DNA of 64,000 nucleotides from Xiphophorus maculatus (Eukaryota; Chordata; Actinopteri; Cyprinodontiformes; Poeciliidae), in assembly GCF_002775205.1 (NCBI RefSeq), contig NC_036443.1:31474217-31538216 (forward strand). Reading direction: 5' to 3'. The notes below the pieces were generated by a model, which worked only from the letters and a program-made list of their open reading frames with translations, had not been told where the DNA came from and made no database searches. Each line of letters starts with the position of its first letter. The first letter of the stretch is position 1. The translations under genes and the position numbers were made by a program. Of this stretch, positions 30,929 through 42,549 are shown piece by piece.

Positions 30929-30988
30929 CAAACATCTGGACAAACATCTGGGCAAACATCTGGACAAACATCTGGGCAAACATCTGCT
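30929..30988. repeat. 12-bp tandem repeat (CAAACATCTGGR)
   Basis: Five consecutive copies alternating CAAACATCTGGA and CAAACATCTGGG. Confidence 0.9.
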
Positions 30989-33676
30989 GCGACATGACAG
31001 CAAGACAAGAAACACAGCTGGGATCAATCAAGAGATCAACACAGAGACTCAATAGACAGAAAAACTCAAATCCTCACAGAGCCTCTGATTCAGAAGAAAA
31101 TCATGATTTCTCATGTTTATCATTATGTCTTATTTGCAGAGAAGCATAAATTATATTCAGATTGAACAGATCATTTCTCATTAATCCTCCTGCTGCTCCT
31201 ATTTATGCTTCTTTAGTTTTTGACCTTTAGTTTCCACAAGTGACCACAAACTGGTTGGGACTTGGCAGGTTTCAGATTTGAAGAAGTGGAGAGGAATCCA
31301 GTCAGAAAAAGAAAACTAGCAAAGGAACTTCCTTAAAAAAAGGAAATTTGAAGATTTCATTTCGTGGGAACAAAATAAAAAGTCAGAAAATTCAACCACA
31401 GAAAACTTGTGGTTAGTTTGTAGAGCTGAACAACTGAAACACAAAGCTGGACTTCAGTAACAGAATGAAAAACTTGAGCTTCGCCTCTTAAACATCATCA
31501 GTTGCATAAAACTGATCTCAGCTGATCAAAGAATCAAAATCATCTTTGTCTTATTAACTCATTTTTACCTTAGTTTTAAAAGCTTTACATTTTTGTTATT
31601 TTGATTACATTTATTCCAGTTTTGACATTTAATGTTATTTTTTCATACTTAATTTTAGAGACATAAAATATTTTATTCAATGTATTTATTTACTGGTAAC
31701 ACAATTATAATATTAAAGTTCTATAAACATTGTGGATATTTGGTTGTCTGTTGGCAGCATTGTGCTTCCTTATATTTTAGTTGCTATTGTGAGACGTATG
31801 TTGATGCTACAAGTCAGAAGCTAGGTATCATTAGCATATTCAAAATAAAAACTTTTTTTTTAAAAAAAGAAATCCAAATCTGGGTAGTTTTGCGTTTGCT
31901 GGGCGTTGCTTCAGTCTCTGGCACTTTGTGGGATTTTTTTACTTTTTGTCTAAAGTTACTTTAAAACAAACCCGATTATTACTACAGCACATTTCAGCAA
32001 GTTCACATTTTTTTATGATGAAAGCATCAAACTGCAAAAAATAAAGAAGCATTACTCTGCATTAGTAATTAAGAAAAATGATTGAAAGTTGTAATATAGA
32101 ATAAAGTTAATAATGTTCCAGTTATTAATCAAAGCAGCTCTAACCAGCTGGTTTTTAGTCTGGATTTAAAGGCCCTCAGTGTTTCCGCAGTTTTGCAGTT
32201 TTCTGGAGGTTTGTTACTGTCAGGACTCTGGGTCTTTAGGTTGCTTTTGTTTTTCATTTTATTTAGCTTCATGTTTTTATTCACTTTATTTAGAGATCCA
32301 AATCATGTGTTATTTTCTTTTGTAATTAAATTCTATTTCCTCTCCGCATCTTGAGGAGTCACCACCATTTCTGTGCGACAGCATCAGCAGCGACAGAAAC
32401 AAACCATGGAGGAAAGAGGGAGATGCGCATTTTGTTGGAGGAAAAACAGGAACTATTTTGAGTTTCTGTCGCCAAGTTCAATTATAATAATCACACAACC
32501 AGTGAGGCCTCATCTGCCCATCACTAGATGTGACAATTTAATGAAACAAAGACAAAATCTGACTTACGCGACAGGAACACGGACACAGAAAAATGTCAGA
32601 AAATACAAAAAGCTGAAGACACAAGCAGATATCAGGGAGAGTGACGAAGTTTGGCAAGATAGCTAAACAGACTGGCAACTAGTGACAGAGACAGAGGAGC
32701 TTAAATACTGGGAGGAAGAGTGTGTAGTGGTAGTTTTGGATGCGTAGCACCGACAGATAGCAAACCTGTTACCAGGTTGATGAGCAAACTGAAAACAGGT
32801 GAGTGGTCAGAGCAGAAGCTTAACCGAGGGGAGAAAGGAGAGAGAGAGAGGAACAGGAAGTAATTCTAGCACTAAAGAATAACTTAAACTTAAATAACTT
32901 AATGATACACTAGAACAGAAAATAACTAGAAACAAGAAAAGCATAACTAGAATCACTAGGGAAGAACAAAAGTGAAAAACAGGGCAAACTAAAGAAACCT
33001 AAGGAACACCAAAATGACAAAAATAACAAAATTCCCAAACCAAACTCAAACAACCCCGGATCCCAACACCTTCAGCTTGAAGCTTTTTACCTTCCTCCCT
33101 CCTGATTCGGTTCCTCTGCAGTTTATCCTCCAGGTTCTTCTGTCTCTAATCTGGACTGGAGCTGCTTCCGTTCCCCGTCCCGTTCCCTAAAGGCTCTTTG
33201 GTTCCTTCAGGTCCCTGCTGATCCAGGGTTTGTCGTTCAGGAAGCTTCTCTCTGCTGCCGTCCACACAGAGCTTCATGTCCATCACGGCTCTGATGTCAT
33301 TGTCAAATTTATTTATATAGCACTTTAAACATAGATGTAGAACTGAACCAAAGTTCTGTACAAAAACAATAACAAAGTAAGTTGATGAAAAGAAAAAGAG
33401 AAATAATACAAGAAAAAACATCTATATATATTGTTAAAAATAATAACAGAAGAGCTACGGTATCAGGCCTCAATTCAATGCCTAAGAATAAAAATGAGGT
33501 TTAAGAAGCGATTTGAAATGATCCAGGCTGTGGGCAGATCTAATCTGGAAAGGTAGAAAACCTGATCTCCTTTCCTCTGAGGTCGAGTCGGAGGGACTTT
33601 CAGTAGCAGCTGATTATTGGATCTTAAGGTTCTGGACACAGAATGAAGTTTCAAAAGATCCTGAAGTTAAGGAGCT

Positions 33677-33964
33677 TGTAACAGCCGTAATGGTGTAGTG
33701 TCTCTTTAAGATACTCTAGTATTGCTAATGACGTCACAAGTATGCGCCACGGCTTCTCTGGAGAAACGTGCTAGACGGACATGTTAGCTTTCTTTAGTAA
33801 TGTTACGGGTTGTTTGGACTCTGCTAATTTTCATGTCTGATATTATAGCAGCCGTTCAACCGGCTTGTAAGGTCATTAAAGGACAACACTGGGAAATTCC
33901 CAGTACCGGAGTGGTTGGGAGGTTTTCACCGTCCAGACGAGGCTGCGGCCTCCCAAGCGTTACA
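33677..33964. mobile_element. 288-bp MITE with 4-bp target duplication
   Basis: Ends TGTAAC...GTTACA are inverted and flanked by AGCT on both sides (33673-33676 and 33965-33968). Removing element plus one AGCT restores a continuous flank. The superfamily was not identified. Confidence 0.6.
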
Positions 33965-34401
33965 AGCTAACCCATTTAAAACTATAAGTTAATAAAAGAA
34001 TCTTAAAATCTTTTCCACATGAAACAGGCAGTCAGTGTAAGGAAGCCAATCTGGGCCTTATATGGTCTCACTTCCTGCTTCCGGTAAGAAGCCGAGCCGC
34101 TTGTTCTGGATCACTTGGATCTGGGATTTATCCAGGCCTCTATATAATGAATTACAATAATCCAATCGAGATGTAATGAAGGCATAAATAATTCCTTCAA
34201 AGTCCTTAAAACAAAAGATTTCACTTTGCTAAAATGATAAAAACTTGATTTAATGATGGAACTCGTTTATCACATTTTAAACAGCCATCAAAGATAAAAC
34301 CAAGATTCCTGGCAGAAGGTCGACGGAGTTAAAGATCCAAGTATTGAGTCTGGATTTTTATCCAGTTTTGATCAAATAATATAACTTGAGTTTTACTTTG
34401 A

Positions 34402-34644
34402 TTAAGGTGAAGAAATTTCATCCCATTCATGATCTAACTTCAGCTGGGTTATCATTAATACCTGTACAGATTCATTTTTATCATTTTGTAGTTTTATGGG
34501 CATATAAATCTGGATATCATCTGCAAAGCAATGAAATGAAATGTTGAATTTTTTAAAAATCTGACCAAGAGGCAGTAAATACAAAATAAAGAAAATGGGA
34601 CCTAAAATTGAGCCTTGGGGGACGCCGTACTTTAACAGCATCAA
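34402..34644 (-). mobile_element. LINE reverse transcriptase fragment (L2/CR1-like)
   Basis: The minus strand encodes [21 protein letters not shown] and [10 protein letters not shown] motifs B and C. This family differs from the RTE/Rex3-like copies elsewhere in the window. Flanking non-coding parts of the same element may extend from about 33,300 to 35,300; only the RT part is secure. Confidence 0.78.
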
Positions 34645-34755
34645 GATGAACTGAGAAGGTTCTGTTTTCTAAATCAGATTTAAACCAATCAAATCCCAGG
34701 CCTCTCAGGCCAACACAATGTTTTCATCTATATAAGAGAATCTGATGATCTACAG

Positions 34756-34963
34756 CAGCGTTTCCCAATTCCGGTCCTCAGGCCTCCCTGCTCTGCATGT
34801 TTTAGATGTGCCTCTATTCCAGAGCAGCTGATTCAAATGATTGCATGACCATCAAGTGCTGCAGAAACCTGTTAATCACCCATAGATTCAATCCAGGTGT
34901 GTAGCAGAAGGGAAACACCTAAAACATGCAGGGAGGCCTGAGGACCGGAATTGGGAAACGCTG
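34756..34963. mobile_element. hAT-type MITE, 208 bp, intact ends
   Basis: A 35-bp perfect terminal inverted repeat (CAGCGTTTCCCAATTCCGG... / reverse complement) continues after a 5-bp offset. It is flanked by the 8-bp duplication ATCTACAG (34748-34755 and 34964-34971), the hAT signature length. The element has itself inserted into LINE-derived sequence. Confidence 0.9.
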
Positions 34964-35416
34964 ATCTACAGCATCAAATGCAGCGTTCAGATCTAGAAGT
35001 AATAAAACAGCAACAAATCAACTGTTAAAAGATCCTTATTCACTCGAAGCAAAGCTGTTTCAGTGAGCAGCTTTAAACCCAGACTGAAATCTCACTTATA
35101 TTATTGTCTTTTAAAACATGTCAAGCTGAATAAAAACTAACTTTTCAAGGACCTTGGATAAAAATGGGAGTTTAGAAATGGGCCTAAAATTTTCTAATAC
35201 ACTTGAGTCTAGATTGATTTTTTAAGAAGTTTAACTGCAGCATGTTTAAGTATTGATGGGACACAACCTGACTGCAGTGAGGCATTTATCACATTAACAT
35301 GTAGCAGCTCCCCAGCAGTTGAATTAACCAGCCAGTCTCGACGGGTGAATTTAGCGTTTTTATTTATTTTTTTTCTTCGGGTGATTCGTCACCCCAGTCA
35401 CCGTGAAAACTAAAAC

Positions 35417-35766
35417 TAGTGATGTTACGTGATGTGCCGAGGCTTCGAGGCGTGTGTCGAGTAATGGAGGGGGCGTTTCCGTAAAGCGCGTATCGAGGCT
35501 TGCTTCATTTAGGGGAGGAGCCGAAAACGATGACGTCCGAAGCCTCGCTGCCTGGCTGTACCACGTGACTGCTTCGGGAAGTGGCTCAGATGTTGGCGCG
35601 GGGTTTGACAGCTTTAGAAACCCCACAGGATCCATTCAATATGTGGGTTGTTGTAGGCGAGTTGGGTCAGTTGAGAGAGTGGATAGAGTTTTGATAGTTT
35701 GGATAGCAGAGTTTGGATAGTGGTTATTTAGTTTGAGACAGTTAGTTTGGTGTTTGGAGAGTTTAG

Positions 35767-35833
<67 letters not shown>

Positions 35834-36603
35834 GAGATTTAGGAGCACGAGGACAGGATAGGAGAAGGATGGAGCCGGCGAGAAAGAGGAGGATTTCCCC
35901 TCCTCTTTCGATTTCGATTTGATAAGCCCTAACAAGGTAAGGTGAACTGAACATTTGCAGATGCATTACGTTTGCTTATGAGGAACTGTATTTTTCACTG
36001 TTTCTTATTTTCTGTAAAGGTGAGGTGTTTATTGTGCTCCAAGGAGTTGGGGTACAATAATAACACCTCATCCATGTAGTGTCAAAAAAGAGAAATCGTT
36101 TGAAACCAAAAACTGTGGAGAAATTGTTGTTTCTTAATAAAAATGCATGAAATCATCCAAGTTACACAAGCATTAGCCTGTTCACTACCCCTCCCTAGTT
36201 CCACAGGGACTTTCACTGTCCTCTGCCTGATTAAGCCCAGACCATTTTTCTAGAGTCACAGAAAAACATTATTACACAACATGCCATATCACATGACACT
36301 ACTATTTTAGGAATAATTACACACAGAGGATACATTCAAACAATATTTTATTATACACATATGTGTATACATAATTTATGTAGACAAATGATTTCGTCCT
36401 ACACCTTTTGTGACGTCATTCCCAAGAGCCATAATAGACAAAAATTCAATGCATCACACGTGTTAAGATACAGCTGGCTGTAATTATACACCTGGCCAGT
36501 AGGTGGTTTCGTGTGCACATGAAGCTTCAAGAAATGAACCCTTTCTCGAACCAGTTGGCTCAAGTGGTTCAATGCCTCATGAGGCTTCATCTCACCATCA
36601 CTA
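35417..36603. mobile_element. hAT-type non-autonomous element, 1.19 kb
   Basis: Ends TAGTGATG...CATCACTA, with the exact 8-bp duplication ACTAAAAC (35409-35416 and 36604-36611). The subterminal regions contain repeated GAGGCTTC/GAAGCCTC words. There is no transposase ORF. A GATA microsatellite lies inside. Confidence 0.88.
35767..35833. repeat. (GATA)n microsatellite
   Basis: About 17 uninterrupted TAGA/GATA units inside the hAT-type element. Confidence 0.96.
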
Positions 36604-38440
36604 ACTAAAACATATACAAATATTAAAATACAAACATAAACTTACAATACAAACAACAAAACAAAACGTACCTCGCTGCTTTCACTGGGGAACACTTGAT
36701 TTCTGCAGGCTACTCAGCTTGACAGTTCAAGTCGTTGATTGGCATGAGATACTACCAGCTTTTAAAGGGCCCGCCCTCATTAGTTACGGCAGCCCAGGAG
36801 GTACAACAACAAAACCCAAAACATTACAAAGTGTAAATACCATTAAATCAAACAAAAAAAAAATACTAATCAAAACAGACAAACATCCATAAACAATCTG
36901 TCATACTTAATTTAGAAAACTCTTAATTTATTTTAAATAGTGTATCCATTACAACATGTAAGAACCAGAGATGACAGAAATGTCTTTTATCAGACGGTAG
37001 GAAGGCAGTTTGATGGCCGTAGATGTTTAATAACTGAGGTCAGTTCATCTAGTGAAACTGGCTGAAAATGCTGCACAGTAACTGCATTGTGTCATTTCTT
37101 GGGAATCTAAATCTAACGGTATCTGAGCCTCTAAGAGTTTCAGTCGTTTCAGTGAAAAACTTAGAAAAAGCCTCAAAGTTCAGCAGAAGCTAAAATGCCG
37201 GATACAGTGGAGGAACTAACAATCCTGTCCAGGACACTAAAACGGACTTGAGCCATTTTAGTGGCCATTTGAAGCTACAAGATGAATCAAATATTTAGAT
37301 TTTGCTAATTTAACATTATTCTGATGATTTCAAATTTTCTTTTTTCCACCTCCTCTCAGCAGCCTGCATTCCCGTCTGAGTGAACCGGTGGTTTCATTAA
37401 GCCACGGCTCTGATAACTTATTTTTTGTAGTTTTTATAATTTTCAAGGGAACTATAATATTTAGAGCATGTGTTGTTAAAATTAAAAATAAGAGCTTCAA
37501 TATCAAGATTGCTATCATTAGGAAGTAAAGGACTGCATTTAGTTGGAGAGCAGCTGCAGAATTTATAATACGAGAAATTAAAGCTTCCTGCTGTGTTTTT
37601 CACAGATGTAGACAAATTATGTTTACAGCATATCTGTTGTTTTTATAGTAACTTTCCAAGAGTTTAACTGACGGTATTATACCTTAGCATCTTGTACACT
37701 GCGGCTGTATTTACTACAGTAAAATTATGGCAGCCACATGACTACAATATTTTTACAATAAAATACAGAAATGTATCAAACAGTTCTGTCCATTTTTTTT
37801 ATTTGTAATTTTCTGTAAATGGTTTACAGATCTGAATTGTTATAAACCATTATGTCTTTTATACAAGTAAGAAATAAAACAGATTCATGGTCCAGCTTGA
37901 GATTACCAGCTTTCCTCTTCAGTTACAGAAATCTTTAAAAGATCTTCAAACTGTCCCACAGCGACTAAAACCTTAAACTTTAATGACCATTAGAGATTAT
38001 TCTGGGACCAAGGAACAAAATAACAGAACAAAGTTTTACCAAGTTCAGAAAATAATCAGGTTACTTTAGAGAGACACTGAGAATAAAACCACAACTCAGA
38101 GTTTAGAAATATTTAGGAAGTGAACAAACAAGATTAAAGTTGACCCAGTGCAGCTTTGTACATCAGAATATTCCTGATCTGTCGTCTCATCAGGCTAAAC
38201 TTGGACTAAGAAACCAGGAATAGTTCAGAGATTATAATCTACCTACACACGTTTTATTTCTTAGAGATCACTGATCTTCAAACCTTCCAGACTTTGCAAC
38301 ATGGTTCTTGTTAGGGAAATGTTTTTGTCCAGATTAAAGCCTTACAGTGATCAGTGTTGGAAACCGTAGACTTTATTTCCAGATGCTACAGATATTTTCT
38401 ACTCTGAAGATCAGAGTAGAAAATATCTACATCTGTTTAG

Positions 38441-38903
38441 GCTAACAGAAGGCTAATGTCTGAAGTCTGAAAGCTAATGTCTGAAAGCTAATGTCTGAAG
38501 GCTAACGTCTGAAAGCTAACGTCTGAAAGCTAACGTCTGAAGGCTAACATCTGAAGGCTAACATCTGAAAGCTAACATGTGAAGGCTAACATCTGAAAGC
38601 TAACATCTGAAGGCTAACATCTGAAAGCTAACATCTGAAAGCTAACGTCTGAAGGCTAACGTGTGAAGGCTAACATCTGAAAGCTAATGTCTGAATGCTA
38701 ATGTCTGAAGGCTAACGTCTGAAAGCTAACGTCTGAAAGCTAACGTCTGAAGGCTAACGTGTGAAGGCTAACGTCTGAAAGCTAATGTCTGAAGGCTAAC
38801 GTCTGAAAGCTAATGTCTGAAGACTAACATCTGAAGGCTAACATCTGAAGGCTAACATCTGAAGACTAACATCTGAAAGCTAACATGTGAAGGCTAACGT
38901 CTG
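38441..38903. repeat. 14-bp minisatellite (GCTAACGTCTGAAR)
   Basis: About 33 tandem units built from GCTAA(C/T)(G/A)T(C/G)TGAA(A/G). Variation is almost purely by transitions. It ends about 300 bp beyond the 3' end of the minus-strand CALHM-like gene. Confidence 0.93.
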
Positions 38904-39030
38904 TTGGTTCTGATAACATGGAGGGTTCTTTATTCCATATTTTTTCTCCCATAAATACAGAAACTGGAATCCAAGGAAACAAATTGTTTTAATATGGTGG
39001 CTTAAGTTGAACAACATGAACCACAATATT

Positions 39031-39260
39031 GTTCTAGTTGCTGCTGCAGTTGTTACTCCAGTTGCTGGTCTCGTTGCTGCTCCAGTTGCTGGTCTTGTTG
39101 CTGCTGCTGCTCTGGTTGTTGGTCTAGTTGCTGCTCCAGTTGCTGGTCTAGTTGCTGCTCCAGTTGCTGATCTCGTTGCTGCTCTGGTTGTTGGTCTAGT
39201 TGCTGCTCTGTTCGTGGGCCAAGTTGCTGCCCTTGTTGACGATCCTGTTGCTGCTCTGTT
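39031..39260 (-). repeat. 12-bp Gln-rich coding-type repeat at the 3' end of gene E
   Basis: Read on the minus strand in one frame it encodes QQL(D/E) and QQ(R/P)(D/E) tetrapeptides for about 17 units and ends in TAA just after the array. The frame of the upstream exon instead stops at TAG 39198-39196. The array may be a tail now out of frame with its gene. Confidence 0.7.
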
Positions 39261-40221
39261 TTTTGGGCAATCTTTGGTCTGCAGCAGCCTCAGAACATTC
39301 CTCCCATTTGTCCTGCTGTATTTTGTTTCGGATTCTTTCAGTCAGATCTCGCTTTGCAGCTTCTCTTAATTCATTTTCCAGAACCATCTTGTAATAGATC
39401 CTCGTTCTGTCACAATTGCAGCAGTTGCCACAGAAGTTGCTGCAGCATTTCTTCCTATGAAATACTTTCATCAACAATAGTAACACAAGGACCCCGATGA
39501 CTCCACCAAAGCCTGCCTACTGAAAGGAAAGAAGGTTTATTGGATACAGTAAGATTTTTTAATTCACAACAACACAGTGCTGAAAATTCATTTAAATAAA
39601 TCACTTACCCTGGATCTATTTTTCAGTTGTGTGATGATCACCTTTTCCTCGGCTGCGATGTTGTTTTTTTCTTTGCAGGCTAAATGTGACTGTTGCTCAG
39701 AACCGTCATTCCAACAACAGACAAACCAATCTCCATCGATCAACACCGACAGAAACCAAAGCAGGCTGACGAGACAGGCTTTGCCAAACGAACTCAAGAG
39801 TAGTTCCCAAAATAAACATTTTGGTACTCTGATTCGTTGCTGATCGTTCTGTTGCTGATCGTTCTGTTGCTGTTCGTTCCGTTGCTGTTCGTTCCGTTGC
39901 TGTTCGTTCCGTTGCTGATCGTTCCGTTGCTGATCGTTCCGTTGCTGATCGTTCCGTTGCTGTTCGTTCCGATGCTGATCGCTCTGACCTTTCATTCCAC
40001 AGGAACATTTTAGTCTACATATTTTAAAGCAGGTCTCGTCGATCCATATCATCAAGGCCAAAATAATGAAACATGGAAAAACCAAATTCAAAGCCAGTCA
40101 AGCCCAACATTTCTGCAGACGGCACGTCCCCCTCATACAGGACATTGTAGACAAAAGCCACGATGAGGACAGCAAAGACGCTGAGTTTCTTCAGAGGAAA
40201 ACTTGCCAACCAGTTCTTCAT
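39196..40221 (-). pseudogene. CALHM-like four-helix channel gene E, damaged
   Basis: Minus-strand paralogue of gene F. Exon 1 (40221-39609) starts MKNWLASFPLKKLSV. Its first helix and early loop (VLYEGD) read in one frame; helix 2 and the rest (NLVFPCFIILALMIW...KCSC) read in another, and an in-frame TGA precedes LALNLVF. That is one frameshift and one nonsense codon near 40,110-40,095. The remainder is open: a (QQRN(D/E))n insert, then SLLWFLSVLIDGDWFVCC, the most CALHM-like block, then a good donor after QLKNRSR. Exon 2 (39516-39196) carries helix 4 and a Cys-rich segment (CCSNFCGNCCNC). Its acceptor is CAGTAG; only the TAG choice avoids a stop. Either a pseudogene or a gene with an alternative start. 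Confidence 0.6.
39833..39987 (-). repeat. 15-bp coding minisatellite (QQRNE/QQRND)
   Basis: About ten copies of a unit like GTTGCTGATCGTTCC on the plus strand. Being 15 bp it keeps frame and encodes pentapeptides QQRN(E/D) on the minus strand, inserted between helix 2 and helix 3 of CALHM-like gene E. Gene F has no counterpart. Confidence 0.88.
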
Positions 40222-42549
40222 CTTGGGTTGATGACTGGAGTCTGTCAACAGCTGAAGGCTGAGAAACAAGAAGCAGTGAGAACAGTAGAGACTTCCTGTG
40301 GTTGGAACTAAAGATACCAACCTTTACTGTGAACAGGAAACTATTTAGGTTCCTGATTTACAGGAAGTGATGACAATCTATAGAAATACCTTTAGTTATT
40401 CTTCTGCTGAAATGTAATTTTGAAAACTACTATTTTGAATAATACGAAACATTCAGACATTCACACTCAGAAACACATTTGAAGATCTGGAGAGCAGAGT
40501 TCTGCAGTGGCTGATCCAACTGAACTAGGAACCTGAACAGCAGCCTCAGGTCACGATAATCCATAGAACCGGTTCTGTATCGGCTCAGTATATATACTGT
40601 ATATATCTGTATATTGGGACCAGAGGACTTTTATGCTACACATAAAAGAAAATATGTCATATATGTGTAGCACCTCTAACCATGCGAGAAAACAAAAATG
40701 GAGGGTGCTTGGTTTCAATATCAGTCCGGTACCACGATCAGTGAGCGGCACCAATGACCCAGTTTATGACAGATCTGACCCAGAGAAACATTAGAATTTT
40801 AGGCAAAATGATTCAGCCTAACTTTATTAAACTGACATAATAAGAAAACCAACTATTTAGTCACCACAATAAACTTTAAAGTCGGAAGAAATTAGTGAAA
40901 TCTAAAGAACCTAAACCTCTTTACATAAGGCAGAACAAATAAAATATTAATTCCCCCTTTTCCCTTCAACCAGGGCACAACAAACGTCCACTTCAGGGTT
41001 TCCCCCAGTGTAGTATAAGCCTGGCGGCCCGCCATGCTTTACTAGGTCCCCCACCAGGCCAACCGTTGCTTTTTTTGTTATTAGAAAAATTAATAATAAT
41101 TATTAGGATAATTTATTTATTTATTTATTTTTTAAGTTTAAACCCGGATTGCAATCGTCTCTGTTGCTCTGAGCGTTTCACTGGGGGAGCAAATTTGTTC
41201 CTAAAAGATAAGTTTGTAACAGATATTTTAATAGTTGATGCAGTTAAAGCCGGCAGCGTGCGGACCAATAACACACCTGGCGCCTCTGCGAGTTGAAGCC
41301 CGCGCTGCCACTGCTTGATCTCAGCACAGATCACCTACGCCTCCTTTCTCTCAAACTGGACGCAGGCTGACCTGTATGTATATTTACATCAACTTCCTGT
41401 GAGGAATCATGTTTCTTTGGAGAAGTTTACATCAAGGTAGGAGTTTAAACACACCGTGTTAGCTCTGGTTGCACAGCTCTATGTGAACGTAGGAATAACT
41501 TGTAGTCGTTGTCAGAGGTGCGTTTAGGAGCAGTGAGAATGATTTATCTTTGTGTACGACCTTCACATCTCAACGTGCTGCCCAGCGTGTGGCGCTGTCT
41601 TCCCAGTAAAGTTCACGTCTGTGTTCCGGTTGGTCGGAGCGTTAGCGGTTAACGAACCAGCGCTAACCTCATCGTGCAGGTTCAGTCGGTGAGGAGCTTT
41701 CACGCTCGCCTCGTAGTCACGCTTCATGCTGGTTTTATATTATTTTTAGTTTTATTTTTCCAGGTACATAATGCAACAAACCATATCAAATGCTTTGTCC
41801 ACTTAGTCAGAGTTAATGTGAGATCTGAAAATCTCATCCCTTAAAGTTGAGCAACCAAAACAGTTTCTGTGGCTCTTATTAAAACTCAACAGACAGAAAT
41901 GTTAGAGCTGCTAAAGCCACATTAGCAGCATTGAATTAAATCTCAGTTTGTTGCTCATCTCTGCTCAGTGCAGCAGATTGAACTCATCCTGCAGGGCCGG
42001 TCCAAGGCTGCATGAGGCCTGGGGCAGAATCTGACCTAGGGGCCCCTCTTGCTGCTAAAACCATCAGCACCTCTAACAGCTTCTGGGTTGGATTTAATCT
42101 GGGAGAGGGAGAGTAGATTAACTGGCCAACCTGAAAACAATCAGTTATAATTACAGTTTATTCATTTGTGTTTGTGAACAAACAGCTCAAAGTCACAGCA
42201 TCAGATTGTTGCTATGGTAACAAAACAATCTAAGTATGAGTATTGTTCTTTGAACTTTTACAAAGTAAACTTGCCAGCTCCTTAAAATCCTAAATTTAAA
42301 TGTTAAACAATTTAAATAGTTTAATTTATTTATGCTGTAATCCTCCACTCCATGACATGCTGGCCTTCAGCCACAGACTTATTTTGCCAAAGTGCAGCAC
42401 AGAGCGCCACAGAAAGTCATTTCTGCCTGTTGCCATCAGGCTTTATCAGTAAAGTATATTCTGTTCTATAACCTGGGTCCAACTCGTTTACCTCAACTCA
42501 TGACAGAAATATTGTCCTGTTTTTTTATTTCATTCTTTTTTAATTGCAG
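40222..42549. other. Intergenic sequence upstream of gene E
   Basis: Contains the presumed 5' flank of the minus-strand gene E, a TATATA-rich stretch near 40590, and 41000-41340, which looks like a decayed DNA-transposon remnant (GGCGGCCCGCC motif, minus-strand ORF of 69 codons). No supported host gene. Confidence 0.4.

Larger units (their letters stand above)
30616..39195. other. Repeat-rich intergenic region
   Basis: No supported host exon. Contents listed separately are a 12-bp tandem repeat, a 288-bp MITE, a LINE RT fragment, a 208-bp hAT MITE, a 1.19-kb hAT-type element with a GATA tract, and a 14-bp minisatellite. A block near 32217-32385 begins TGTCAGGAC and ends GTGCGACA like an LTR but has no matching target duplication. 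The rest (31,000-32,200; 36,612-38,440) is plain AT-rich sequence. Confidence 0.55.

Noticed and set aside
32217..32385. Solo LTR starting TGTCAGGAC and ending GTGCGACA
   Set aside because: Flanks differ (GTTAC against GCATC), so there is no target duplication; it may be a decayed relative of the 240-3234 LTR.
38441..38903. Possible CRISPR-like regular array
   Set aside because: Units are contiguous 14-bp repeats with no spacers; this is a eukaryotic minisatellite.
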